Below are positions 38,887 through 49,085 of a stretch of 64,000 nucleotides of DNA, piece by piece (the stretch's first letter is position 1; each line of letters begins with the position of its first letter). A program made the position numbers and the translations under genes. The DNA comes from Piscinibacter defluvii (GTDB lineage Bacteria > Pseudomonadota > Gammaproteobacteria > Burkholderiales > Burkholderiaceae_C). Under the pieces are notes generated by a model. The model made no database searches and had not been told where the DNA came from. It worked only from the letters and a program-made list of their open reading frames with translations. The stretch lies in assembly GCF_004011805.1 (NCBI RefSeq), contig NZ_ML137196.1:566154-630153 (forward strand), written 5' to 3'.

Positions 38887-40353
38887 TCAGAAGGGGAAGG
38901 GCGTGGGCGCGTCCTTGACCGTCAGCCACTGCCAGGCGGTGAAGCACTCCCAGTCGCCCGGCCCGCCATGCGCATGGCCGTTGCCCGCGATGCCAGGGCC
39001 GCCGAAGGGGTTGACGGCGTCGTCGTTCACGGTCTGGTCGTTGACGTGCACCATGCCGGCCTTCAGGCGCTGCGCCACCGCCAGCGCGCGGCCGACCGAG
39101 GCCGAGAGCACACCCGCCGCGAGGCCGCCGGCGCCGGCGTTGGCCAGCGCCACCGCCTCGTCGTCGGTCTTGAAGCTGACGAGGTTGACCACCGGGCCGA
39201 AGGTCTCGTCCTCGAACACCTTCATGCCGGGCTGCACGCCGGACAGCACGGTGGCCTTGTAGAACAGGCCCTCGTAGGTGCCGCCGGCCAGCAGCTGCGC
39301 GCCGGCCTTCACGCTCTCGGTCACCGCGGCGTGCACGCGGTCGCGCTGGCGCTCGTCGATGATCGGCCCGAGCGCGACCTGACCCGTCGCACCGTCGCCC
39401 ACCGGCAGGTGGGTGGCCTTGGCGACCAGCGCCTCCGCGATCGCCGGCAGCAGGCTCTCGTGCACCAGCACGCGGTTGCTCGCCATGCAGATCTGGCCCT
39501 GGTGCAGCCAGGCGCCCCAGGCGATGTTGCTGGCCGCGAGCGCGACGTCCGCATCCTCGAGCACGATCAGCGCGTTGCTGCCGCCGAGCTCGAGCGAGAC
39601 CTTCTTCAGCAGCCGCCCGGCGCGCTCGCCGATGCGCCGCCCGGCGGCGGCCGAGCCGGTGAAGGAGATCATCGGCACCGCCGGCTCGTCGACCAGCGCC
39701 TCGCCGACCTCCACGCCGCCGGGCAGCACGTGCAGCACGCCGGCCGGCAGGCCGGCTTCCTCGAACAGATTGGCGATCAGCAGGCCGCCGGAGACGGGCG
39801 TGCGCGGATCCGGCTTGACGATCACCGCGTTGCCCACCGCGAGCGCCGGCGCGACCACGCGCAGCGTCAGGATGAGCGGGAAGTTGAACGGCGAGATCAC
39901 GCCCACCGTGCCCAGCGGCACGCGCCGCGCGAGGCTGAGCTTGCCGGGCGCCGCGGGCAGCAGCTGGCCCTGCGCCTGCAGCGGCATGGCCGCGGCGACG
40001 CGGCAGAACGCGATCGCCTCGCGGATCTCGTGCTGGCCCTTGGGCAGGATCGCGCCGGTCTCGCGGGTGACGTAGAGCGCGAGTTCGTCGAAGTGCTGCT
40101 GCAGCAGCGCGGCGACGCGGTGGAACAGTTCGGCGCGCTCGCGCGGCGCGGTCGCGGCCCAGGACGGCTGCGCCGCCCGCGCGGCCGCGGCCGCGGTGGC
40201 CACGTCCGCCGGGCTGGCCGCGCCGGTGCGCGTCAGCGTCGTGCCGGTGGCGGGCTCGCGCACGTCGAGCGTCGCGGAGGCGGCGCGCCAGCCGCCGCTG
40301 TAGAGGTGTTCGCGCCACAGCGCGTGGTCGAGGAAGGGGGGGGTCGTGCTCAT
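38887..40353 (-). CDS. Aldehyde dehydrogenase, benzaldehyde/aryl-aldehyde type
   Basis: A 488-residue NAD(P)-dependent aldehyde dehydrogenase. Catalytic residues are present: the Asn in ISPFNFPL, the Glu in SLELGGSNALIV and the Cys in GQICMASNRVLV, plus ETFGPVVNLVSF near the end. Overall it resembles the benzaldehyde dehydrogenases XylC and AreC. It is the first gene of the minus-strand operon; a near-consensus sigma-54 promoter lies 42-56 bases before its ATG. With the SDR it would convert an aryl alcohol to the acid. Confidence 0.9.
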   Translation of the reverse strand: MSTTPPFLDHALWREHLYSGGWRAASATLDVREPATGTTLTRTGAASPADVATAAAAARAAQPSWAATAPRERAELFHRVAALLQQHFDELALYVTRETGAILPKGQHEIREAIAFCRVAAAMPLQAQGQLLPAAPGKLSLARRVPLGTVGVISPFNFPLILTLRVVAPALAVGNAVIVKPDPRTPVSGGLLIANLFEEAGLPAGVLHVLPGGVEVGEALVDEPAVPMISFTGSAAAGRRIGERAGRLLKKVSLELGGSNALIVLEDADVALAASNIAWGAWLHQGQICMASNRVLVHESLLPAIAEALVAKATHLPVGDGATGQVALGPIIDERQRDRVHAAVTESVKAGAQLLAGGTYEGLFYKATVLSGVQPGMKVFEDETFGPVVNLVSFKTDDEAVALANAGAGGLAAGVLSASVGRALAVAQRLKAGMVHVNDQTVNDDAVNPFGGPGIAGNGHAHGGPGDWECFTAWQWLTVKDAPTPFPF

Positions 40354-40394
40354 CGGGGCTCCGGGCGGAATCGGTTCCGCACGGCCCCTCCAGC

Positions 40395-40409
40395 GCAACG
40401 CATGTGCCA
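40395..40409 (-). promoter_or_regulatory. Sigma-54 (-24/-12) promoter of the aldehyde dehydrogenase operon
   Basis: On the minus strand the sequence reads TGGCAC ATGCG TTGC, an exact match to the core sigma-54 consensus (TGGCAC, five bases, TTGC) with the GG and GC elements correctly spaced. Transcription would start near 40384, about 30 bases before the ATG at 40353. The facing gene encodes a sigma-54 activator. Confidence 0.85.
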
Positions 40410-40583
40410 CGCGGCCGCGCCGGCGCGCCCTGCCGCGCTGCGGCGGCACACGCCGCGCCGAGGTGGCGCGGGCGGTTTCTCCGGGCTTTCCCGGAGGCCC
40501 GATGCTGCGCCGCGTCTCAGGGTTACCCCGAACCCCCGTGCTTCACCAAATAAGCAAAGAATCGGGCTGACTTCTGTCAATAC

Positions 40584-40593
40584 TCATCAATTG

Positions 40594-40597
<4 letters not shown>
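40584..40597. promoter_or_regulatory. Palindromic activator site (XylR/DmpR-like UAS) overlapping the regulator start
   Basis: TCATCAATTGATGA is a perfect 14-base palindrome sharing the TCAATTGA core of the XylR/DmpR upstream activating site. It lies about 180 bases upstream of the -24/-12 promoter, within the range for sigma-54 activators, and it covers the ATG (40594) of the activator gene. It could therefore serve both activation and autorepression. Confidence 0.65.
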
Positions 40598-42395
<1,798 letters not shown>

Positions 42396-42399
<4 letters not shown>

Positions 42400-42878
42400 A
42401 CGCCAAGACCCCTGCCGCGCGCGACCAGACCCCCTACGGCCGGCTGACGGAGGCCGGCCTGCACGGCATCCTCGGCTACCAGCTCGCGCAGGCGGCCATC
42501 ACGACCACGCGCGTGTTCAGCGAGCGGGTCGGCCAGCCCTCCGAGCTGCGCCCGGTCGAATTCACCATCCTGACGCTGGTGCACGAGAACCCCGGCGTGT
42601 CGGCGCGCCAGCTGGCCGACGCGCTGGCCGTGACGCCGCCGAACATCACGATGTGGATCGACAAGCTCGAGCGGCGCGGCCTGATCGAGCGCGAGCGCAG
42701 CACCACCGACCGGCGCGCCCAGCACATCCGCACCACGCCCGCCGGCACCATGCTGGCGCGCCAGTCGGTCGAGCATCTGCTCGAGGGCGAGCAGGCCACG
42801 CTGGCGGCGCTCAGCCCGGCCGAGCGCGCCATGCTGGTCGAGCTGCTGCACAAGGTGGCGCGCTGCCGGCGCCGCTGA
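42396..42878 (+). CDS. MarR family transcriptional regulator
   Basis: A 160-residue winged-helix repressor. The DNA-binding part covers about 55-125, with FTILTLVHENPGVSARQLAD, recognition helix VTPPNITMWIDKLERRGLIE and wing RSTTDRRAQHIRTT. It probably works as a dimer that releases DNA on binding an aromatic acid or alcohol, as many MarR proteins do. It is translationally coupled by ATGA to the sigma-54 activator, so it may tune the same aryl-alcohol operon. Its stop abuts that of the convergent hybrid kinase. Confidence 0.9.
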
Positions 42879-45098
42879 TCACTCGAGCGCCTGGCGCACC
42901 GCACGCGCGAGCTCGGCACGCCGGTAGGGCTTGGGCAGCAGCTGCACGCCCGGGTCGAGCCGGCCGTGGTGCACGATCGCGTTCTCGGTGTAGCCCGAGG
43001 TGTAGAGCACGCGCAGGCCCGGGCGCAAGGTGCGCGCCGCGTCGGCCAGCTCGCGGCCCGACATGCCGCCGGGCATCACGACGTCGGTGAACAGCAGCTC
43101 GATGGGCTGTTCCGACCGCAGGACGACCAGCGCCGCCGCGCCCGAGTCGGCGTCGAGCACCTGGTAGCCGAGCGCCCGCAGCTCGCGGCAGGCGAGCTGG
43201 CGCACCGCCGCGTCGTCCTCGACTACCAGCACCGTCTCGGCCGCGCCGCGCTGCAAGGGCTCGCCGGCCGGCATGTCGGCCGCCGGCGCGCCGCCATGCG
43301 CACGCGGCAGGTACAGCTTGACCGTGGTGCCGTGGCCGGGTTCGGAATAGATCGTCACGTGGCCGGAGGACTGCTTCAGGAAGCCGTACACCATCGCCAG
43401 GCCGAGGCCGGTGCCCTTGCCCTTGGCCTTGGTGGTGAAGAAGGGCTCGAACACACGCGACAGCAGCTCGGGCGGGATGCCGCTGCCGGTGTCGGAGACG
43501 GCCAGCATCACGTACTGGCCGGCGGCCAGGTCCGGGTGCTGGCGCGCGTAGTCGGCGTCGAACGCGGCATTGGCCGTCTCCAGCGTCAGCCGGCCGCCGC
43601 CGCGCATCGCGTCGCGTGCGTTCAGGCACAGGTTCAGCAGCGCGCTCTCGAGCTGCGCCGGGTCGACCATCGCGGTCCACAGCCCGGCGCCGCGCACCAG
43701 CTCGATCTCGATGTGCTCGCCCAGCGTGCGGCGCAGCAGCGCGTCCATGCCGGCGACGAGCTGGTTGACGTCGACCGCGCTGGGCGCGAGCGGCTGCTTG
43801 CGCGCGAAGGCGAGCAGCTGCTGCGTCAGCGCCGCGCCGCGCTGGCCGGCCTCGACGATCATGCGCGCCAGCGGCTCGCGCAGCGGGTCGCCGGCGCTCT
43901 GCTCGGCCAGCAGCTCGGCGTTGCCGAGCACGACCGTCAGCAGGTTGTTGAAGTCGTGCGCCACGCCGCCGGTGAGCTGGCCGATCGCCTCCATGCGCTG
44001 CGACTGCAGCAGGCGCTGGTTGAGCTGGGAGATGTCCTCGCGCTGCGCCTGCAGCGACTGCGCGGCCTGGTTCAGCGCCGCCATCAGCGCACCGAGCTCG
44101 CCGCGGGGCAGCGGCGGCGCGATGCGCGCCCCGAGCTCGCCGGCGCTCAGCTGCTGCGCCAGGCCCTGCATGCGCGCGATCGGCCGCCGCAGCGCCAGCT
44201 CGGCCAGCAGCCCGAGCGAGGCGAACAGCGCCAGCGCCATGCCGGCCAGCAGCGCGACGTCCTGCGCGTAGCGGCGGTCCGCCGCCGCGACCAGGCTGGT
44301 GTTCGGCGCGCCGGCCAGCACGTGCAGCTGCGCCTGCTGCAGCACCGGGCCCGCGGCGCGCGCCCAATGGAAGTCCTGCCCGTCGGCCAGCGTGATGGGC
44401 GCGGTCTGCGCCGCACCGGGCGCGGTGGCGAAGTCGAACAGCGGCGAGCCGGCGATCGCCTCGCCCGGCTTCATGCCCGGCACCGCGGCCGGCGCCGCGG
44501 CCAGCACCACGCCCTTGGCGTCGACGATCAGGAGCCGCGCGCCGGGCACCGACAGGCCGTCCAGGCTGGCCACCTTCTGCAGGTCCAGCGAGGCCAGCAG
44601 CACGAAGCGCAGCGCGCCCTGCGCATCGCGCACCGGGTAGGCCACCTGCATCACCGCCAGGCCGGTGAGGCGGCCGAAGGTCGGCTCGAGCACCACCTGC
44701 TCGCGCGTGACCAGCGCGCGGCGGAAGTAGTCCCGGTTGGTCAGGTCGAGCTCGCGGCCGGTCTGCAGCGAGTCGCAGAACAGCCGGCCGTCGGGGCGGA
44801 TGGTCAGGATGCCGGTGTACTGCGGATAGGCCGCGCGCACCTGCGACAGGAAGGCCGAGCACGCGGCGCGGTCCTCGGTGGCGAGGTCGCCGGCGCGCGC
44901 CAGGCCGTAGTGCAGCTGGGCGGTGCCGCGGATGCGGTTGTCCAGGTCCTCGGCGGTGCGCTGCGCGATCATGGCCAGGCGCTGCGTGTCTGCCGCCACG
45001 GCCGCGCTGCGGTCCTGAACGAAGCGGGCCAGCAGCAGCAGCGCCGGGACCAGCGTCGCGAGTGCGGCGATCAACAGCAGCCGGGCGCGGATGCTCAT
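42879..45098 (-). CDS. Hybrid sensor histidine kinase with periplasmic Cache-like sensor and C-terminal receiver
   Basis: A 739-residue inner-membrane kinase. There are membrane helices at about 5-25 and 278-300, with a Cache-like periplasmic sensor between them ([20 protein letters not shown]). A HAMP-like linker follows (about 302-355), then HisKA with H381 in [11 protein letters not shown], HATPase with [20 protein letters not shown] and [12 protein letters not shown], and a receiver domain from about 615 with phosphoacceptor Asp in [11 protein letters not shown]. The target is unknown; the lone receiver gene divergent from it is a plausible partner. Confidence 0.9.
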   Translation of the reverse strand: MSIRARLLLIAALATLVPALLLLARFVQDRSAAVAADTQRLAMIAQRTAEDLDNRIRGTAQLHYGLARAGDLATEDRAACSAFLSQVRAAYPQYTGILTIRPDGRLFCDSLQTGRELDLTNRDYFRRALVTREQVVLEPTFGRLTGLAVMQVAYPVRDAQGALRFVLLASLDLQKVASLDGLSVPGARLLIVDAKGVVLAAAPAAVPGMKPGEAIAGSPLFDFATAPGAAQTAPITLADGQDFHWARAAGPVLQQAQLHVLAGAPNTSLVAAADRRYAQDVALLAGMALALFASLGLLAELALRRPIARMQGLAQQLSAGELGARIAPPLPRGELGALMAALNQAAQSLQAQREDISQLNQRLLQSQRMEAIGQLTGGVAHDFNNLLTVVLGNAELLAEQSAGDPLREPLARMIVEAGQRGAALTQQLLAFARKQPLAPSAVDVNQLVAGMDALLRRTLGEHIEIELVRGAGLWTAMVDPAQLESALLNLCLNARDAMRGGGRLTLETANAAFDADYARQHPDLAAGQYVMLAVSDTGSGIPPELLSRVFEPFFTTKAKGKGTGLGLAMVYGFLKQSSGHVTIYSEPGHGTTVKLYLPRAHGGAPAADMPAGEPLQRGAAETVLVVEDDAAVRQLACRELRALGYQVLDADSGAAALVVLRSEQPIELLFTDVVMPGGMSGRELADAARTLRPGLRVLYTSGYTENAIVHHGRLDPGVQLLPKPYRRAELARAVRQALE

Positions 45099-45214
45099 GG
45101 CGTGGCGGAGGCCCTCCCGAGGGTTCGTCGGACGGCGCGGCCTTTGTTATGCTGGCCCGGCCGGCCGCGGCGATGATACGTGCGGTCCGAGCCGGCAACA
45201 CCACGGGAGGCACG

Positions 45215-45583
45215 ATGCAGCGCAGACTGCTGATCCTGGACGACGACCCCACCGTCGGCCAGATCCTGCTGCTGGCGGCACGCGCCTCCGGCTGCGAGTC
45301 GCGGCTGTGCACCGAAGCGGCGGAGTTCCTCGCCGCGCTCGCGCCCTGGGCGCCGAGCCACCTGGCGATCGACCTGACGCTGCCCGACACCAGCGGCCTC
45401 GAGGTGCTGCGTGCGGTGGCCGGCGCCGGCTGCCGGGCCCGGGTGATCATCTGCAGCGGCGCCGGCCGCAGCGAGCTCGACGAGGCCCTCGCCGAAGCCC
45501 GGGCGCTGTCGCTGCCGACGGCCGGCGTGCTCCCCAAGCCCTTCACGCTGGCCGGCCTGCGCGCCCTGCTGGTCGACCCGTAG
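45215..45583 (+). CDS. Stand-alone response-regulator receiver
   Basis: A 122-residue CheY-like single-domain receiver. The acidic pocket DDD (9-11), phosphoacceptor D53, S81 and K108 in LPKPF are all present, so phosphorylation should work normally. With no output domain, it must act by protein contact or as a phosphate relay or sink. It is divergent from the hybrid kinase across 116 bases, so cognate signalling is likely. ATG 45215 has GGGAGG four bases ahead. Confidence 0.87.
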   Translation: MQRRLLILDDDPTVGQILLLAARASGCESRLCTEAAEFLAALAPWAPSHLAIDLTLPDTSGLEVLRAVAGAGCRARVIICSGAGRSELDEALAEARALSLPTAGVLPKPFTLAGLRALLVDP

Positions 45584-45589
45584 TAGTCT
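45584..45589 (+). promoter_or_regulatory. Putative -10 hexamer TAGTCT (leaderless)
   Basis: TAGTCT starts right after the receiver gene's stop and ends 8 bases before the ATG at 45598, with no ribosome site between. It fits the leaderless pattern of the window. Confidence 0.35.
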
Positions 45590-45597
45590 GCGCGGCC

Positions 45598-46179
45598 ATG
45601 AAGCTGCGCATGGCCGAGAACTCGCTGTTTGCGATCCTGCTGCGTTCGCGCTGGTGGGCCAGTGCCGCCATCGCGGCGCTGATCGCCCTGCTCGCCTGGG
45701 CGCTGCTGCCGCCGGACTGGAAGCTGGCCGGCGCGCTGATGGGCATGCCCTTCGTGGTGATCGCCGTGCTGGCCGGCTGGCGCCAGCGCCACGCGCCGAG
45801 CGCGGCGCGCGTGGAGCAGACCGGGCAGGTGCTGCGCGCCCTCGCCTGGCCGGCCTTCGCCGAGCTGCTGGAGCAGGCCTTCCGGCGCGACGGCCACGAG
45901 GTGACGCGCCGCGACGGCGCGGCCGACTTCGTGCTCGAACGCAAGGGCCGGCAGATGCTCGTCTGCGCGCGGCGCTGGAAATCGGCCCGCGCCGGGCTGG
46001 ACACGCTGCGCGAGCTGCAGTCCGCGCGCGAGGCGGCCGGGGCGGCGGACGCGCTCTACATCGGACTGGGCGAGTTCAGCGAGCAGGCCGCGGCCTATGC
46101 CCGCGCACAGCGCATCGCCGTCTGGCAGGCGGCCGAACTGGCGCAGGCCTTGCGCGGGTTGCTGCCGCCCGCGCGTTGA
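45598..46179 (+). CDS. Membrane-anchored restriction-endonuclease-fold (Mrr-like) protein
   Basis: A 193-residue protein. Two hydrophobic helices (about 18-37 and 44-60) are followed by a cytosolic domain that resembles the Mrr_cat nuclease fold: LLEQAFRRDGHEVTRR, then DGAADFVLERKGRQMLVCARRWKS. The D and the E-x-K of the PD-(D/E)xK type can be placed as D107, E112 and K114. Such membrane-tethered Mrr-like proteins are widespread and uncharacterised. It starts 15 bases after the receiver gene on the same strand. Confidence 0.7.
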   Translation: MKLRMAENSLFAILLRSRWWASAAIAALIALLAWALLPPDWKLAGALMGMPFVVIAVLAGWRQRHAPSAARVEQTGQVLRALAWPAFAELLEQAFRRDGHEVTRRDGAADFVLERKGRQMLVCARRWKSARAGLDTLRELQSAREAAGAADALYIGLGEFSEQAAAYARAQRIAVWQAAELAQALRGLLPPAR

Positions 46180-46201
46180 CCGGCGCTGAGCCGCCGGTTC
46201 T

Positions 46202-46954
46202 TCAACCCGGCCAGCCGAGCTCGCGCGAGAGCCGCTGGGCGCTGTCCGTCAGCGCGGCGATGATGCCCGAGAGGTCCTGCGGTGCCCGGCTCTCCGGCAT
46301 GGACATGCCCAGCGCGGCGACCACCTGGGCGTGTGCGTCCAGCACCGGCACCGCCGCGGCGACGACGCCGCCCAGCACCTCGCCGCGCGAGACGGCATGG
46401 CCCTGGCTGCGCACGCGCTCGAGTTCGCGCTCGAGGCGCGCCCGCTGCGTGGGCGTCGCCGCCGTGTAGCGCTCCAGCTCTCCGCCGAGCACCTGCGCCT
46501 GCAGCGCGGCAGGTGCAAAGGCCAGCAGCAGCTTGCCCGATGCACCGGCGTACAGCGCGCGGCGGGCGCCGACGTCGCTGTGCACGCGCACGCCCTGCGA
46601 GGAGTCCCACTTCGCAATGGTCACCGAGGCGAGTCCGTCGCGCACGCGGATCTGCACGTTCTCGTCGAAGCGGCGCCCGAGTTCCTCCAGGTGCCGGCGG
46701 CCCAGCCGCGCCAGGCTCACCTGCTCCTGGGCGGCGAGCCCGAGCACGAGCGCCATCGGTCCGAGCACGTAGTCCGTCTCCGAACCGCCGCGCTGCACGA
46801 AGCCGGCCTGCTCGAGCGTGCTGAGCAGCCTGAAGGCGCGTGCCTTGGTGTTGCCCGAGCGGCGCGCGATCTCGGTGACACCCAGGCCCGGCGCGTGGGC
46901 GACATGCATCAGCACGCTCAAGGCTTCGTGCACTGCGGCGACCGTGTATTCCAT
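46202..46954 (-). CDS. IclR family transcriptional regulator
   Basis: A 250-residue regulator. The N-terminal winged HTH covers about 5-60 (APGLGVTEIARRSGNTKARA, FRLLSTLEQAGFVQR), and the C-terminal effector domain from about 80 carries YAGASGKLLLAF and the AAAVPVLDAHAQVVAALGMS core. It is divergent from the N-formylglutamate amidohydrolase operon; the 165-base shared region holds two tandem 20-base repeats, so it very probably controls that operon and itself. The start is the Met of MEYTVAAVHEAL, which fits the family N-terminus better than the longer upstream frame. Confidence 0.92.
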   Translation of the reverse strand: MEYTVAAVHEALSVLMHVAHAPGLGVTEIARRSGNTKARAFRLLSTLEQAGFVQRGGSETDYVLGPMALVLGLAAQEQVSLARLGRRHLEELGRRFDENVQIRVRDGLASVTIAKWDSSQGVRVHSDVGARRALYAGASGKLLLAFAPAALQAQVLGGELERYTAATPTQRARLERELERVRSQGHAVSRGEVLGGVVAAAVPVLDAHAQVVAALGMSMPESRAPQDLSGIIAALTDSAQRLSRELGWPG

Positions 46955-47071
46955 CGGCGAGGTCCTGGCATCGGGCCGCGCAAGGGCTGCGCAGCGGCCG
47001 CGATTGTGCGCGAGCACCGCCGGCTGCCGGCGTCGCGCAGCGCTTGCATGGTAGCGCCAGTTGCCCTACAG

Positions 47072-47111
47072 TGTTTCGTTATCCGTTACGCTGTTTCATT
47101 GTTCGATACAT
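47072..47111 (+). promoter_or_regulatory. Two tandem 20-bp imperfect direct repeats, likely IclR-type operator
   Basis: TGTTTCGTTATCCGTTACGC (47072-47091) is followed immediately by TGTTTCATTGTTCGATACAT (47092-47111), identical at 14 of 20 positions. The 20-base period places both on the same DNA face. The region is distinctly AT-richer than its surroundings and lies just ahead of the amidohydrolase start. The end of the second unit resembles the GTTCGATA motif of PcaR/PobR-type IclR proteins. Confidence 0.65.
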
Positions 47112-47119
47112 CGCACCCG

Positions 47120-48037
47120 ATGCCGCCGACCCTGCCCCACGCCGAAGCCTTTGCCCTCGCCGGCCCCGCGCCCGGCGCATCGCCCCTGGTGTTCGATTCG
47201 CCGCACAGCTGGCGCGCCTGGCCGGCCGGTGGGACGCCGACCACGGCCACCCCGTCCCAGCTCGACACCAGCTGGGACGCCTGGGTCGACGAGATCTGGG
47301 CCGAGGCGCTGGCGGGCGCCGCGCCCCTGCTTTCGGCTCGCTTCCATCGGGCCTACATCGACGCCAACCGGGCACGCGACGACATCGACCCGGCCATGCT
47401 CGCGCAGCCCTGGCCGGAGCCGCTGGCCCCGGCGGCGACCTCGCGGCGCGGCATGGGCCTGATCCGGCGCGACGTGCTGCCGGGCGTGCCGATGTACACG
47501 CAGCCGCTGGCAGCCGCCGACGTGCGCGCGCGCCTGCAGCGCTGGTACGACCCCTACCACGCCTGCCTGGCCGGGCTGGTGGCGGCGGCACAGCGCGCCT
47601 TCGGCCTGTGCGTGCACATCGACTGCCACTCGATGAAGTCGGTCGGCAACGCGATGAACGAGGACTGCGGCGCAGCGCGCCCGGACCTCGTCGTCAGCGA
47701 CCTGGACGGCGCCGCCGCCGATCCGCGGCTGCGCCGCTGGGTGGTCGATGCCTTGCGCGCGGCCGGCTACAGCGTCGGCATCAACACGCCCTACCGGGGC
47801 GGCGAGCTGGTGCGCCGGCACGGCTGCCCGGTGGCCGCCCGCCACAGCCTGCAGATCGAGATCCGCCGCTCGCTCTACATGGACGAGGCGCGGGTCGTGC
47901 GCCACGCCGGCTACAGCCAGCTCGTCCGCGATCTCGGCCGCTTCGCCCGCCAGCTGGCCGCGGCGCTGGACGGCGAGCTCGGTGTGCTGCTGCCGCGTTG
48001 CCTTCCCCCATCCAACCCGAGGAGAGAGAACCCATGA
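47120..48037 (+). CDS. N-formylglutamate amidohydrolase family protein
   Basis: A 305-residue metal hydrolase that in HutG cleaves N-formylglutamate to glutamate and formate. Family signatures are LVFDSPHSW, IDANRARDDIDP and the metal-binding CVHIDCHSM. The other hut genes are absent, and the gene heads an IclR-controlled operon with a porin and two solute receptors, so the real substrate may be another N-acyl or amide compound taken up by that system. The start ATG lies 8 bases after the operator repeats. It ends with an ATGA overlap into the porin gene. Confidence 0.85.
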   Translation: MPPTLPHAEAFALAGPAPGASPLVFDSPHSWRAWPAGGTPTTATPSQLDTSWDAWVDEIWAEALAGAAPLLSARFHRAYIDANRARDDIDPAMLAQPWPEPLAPAATSRRGMGLIRRDVLPGVPMYTQPLAAADVRARLQRWYDPYHACLAGLVAAAQRAFGLCVHIDCHSMKSVGNAMNEDCGAARPDLVVSDLDGAAADPRLRRWVVDALRAAGYSVGINTPYRGGELVRRHGCPVAARHSLQIEIRRSLYMDEARVVRHAGYSQLVRDLGRFARQLAAALDGELGVLLPRCLPPSNPRRENP

Positions 48038-49053
48038 AGATTCCCCATGGCCGGCCGACCGCGGCCGCGCTGACCCTGCTGTCCACGCTGTACGCGGCCT
48101 GGCCGGCCGCGGCCCAGCAGGTGCAGGTCGGCGGCCAGATCCGGCAGACCGCGAATCGCGTGCAGAAGGGCAGCGCCGGGCCGCTGTACGAGCTGCGCGA
48201 CAACGCCTCGCGCCTGTCCTTCCGCGGCAGCGAGGACCTGGGCGGCGGGCTGCGCGCGCAGTTCGGGCTCGAGATGGGCTACGCCGCCGACACCGGCGAA
48301 CAGACCGATCCGCTCTACCGCCACAGCTACGTGGCGCTGGCCGGCCCCTGGGGCAGCCTCGCACTCGGCCGGCTCGATTCGGGCAACCCGACCGGCTCGC
48401 CGCTGTACTCCCAGGTCACGGCGATCGCCAGCTTCGCCGCCAACGACGCCGGCGCCACCGCCATCGGCACCTCGATGCTGAACGCGCGCAACCGCACGTC
48501 CAACGCGATCGGCTACCGCAGCCCGTCGTTCGGCGGTGCCGAGCTGATGGCCCGCGCCTATCTGCGCGGCGCCGGCACGCCCGACGAGGCGGAGGACGAT
48601 GCACGCTCGCTGGACCTCGGGCTGCTGCACCGCTCCGACACCTGGATCGCCGGCCTGGCCGTGGCCAAGGACGACCGCGCCGGCGGGCTGAAGCCCAACG
48701 AGTTCGACGCCAAGTGGCAGGCCGGCGCCCGCCTGTCCGTCGCGGCGATCGAGCCCTACGTGCTGCTCGGGCAGGAGCGCTACGAGGCGACGGCCACCAC
48801 GCGCCGCCGGGTGCGCTTCGCGCTGCTGGGCGCCGAGTGGCGCCTCGGCGCCCACACGCTGGTGCTGAACCTGATGCGTCGCGACGTGCAGGCCTCGCCC
48901 ACCGGCGCGCGCCGCCGCGCCCAGGCGGCGTGGATGGTCGCCCTGTCCAAGCGCACCGAGCTGCAGGCCTTCGCCGACACGGACGGCGTCGACTCGTCCC
49001 GCTCCGACGTGCGTGTGCGCGCCGTCGGCGCCGGCATCAAGCACGTGTTCTGA
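48034..49053 (+). CDS. Gram-negative general porin
   Basis: A 339-residue outer-membrane trimeric porin of the betaproteobacterial type. It has a signal peptide ending AAWPAAAQQ, the start VQVGGQIRQTANRV, the typical ASRLSFRGSEDLGGGLRAQF and ALAGPWGSLALGRLDS segments, and the final KHVF with C-terminal Phe. It is coupled to the amidohydrolase gene (ATGA) with a GGAGAGAG ribosome site inside that gene. It probably brings the operon's anionic substrate into the periplasm. Confidence 0.92.
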   Translation: MKIPHGRPTAAALTLLSTLYAAWPAAAQQVQVGGQIRQTANRVQKGSAGPLYELRDNASRLSFRGSEDLGGGLRAQFGLEMGYAADTGEQTDPLYRHSYVALAGPWGSLALGRLDSGNPTGSPLYSQVTAIASFAANDAGATAIGTSMLNARNRTSNAIGYRSPSFGGAELMARAYLRGAGTPDEAEDDARSLDLGLLHRSDTWIAGLAVAKDDRAGGLKPNEFDAKWQAGARLSVAAIEPYVLLGQERYEATATTRRRVRFALLGAEWRLGAHTLVLNLMRRDVQASPTGARRRAQAAWMVALSKRTELQAFADTDGVDSSRSDVRVRAVGAGIKHVF

Positions 49054-49085
49054 ATCCGCACCGATACTTCCCGGAGAACCTCGTG

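Noticed and set aside
47101-47116. PcaR/PobR-type operator GTTCGATACATCGCAC
   Set aside because: It differs from the known 15-base motif by an inserted base and overlaps the second 20-bp direct repeat, so it is noted there rather than claimed as a separate site.
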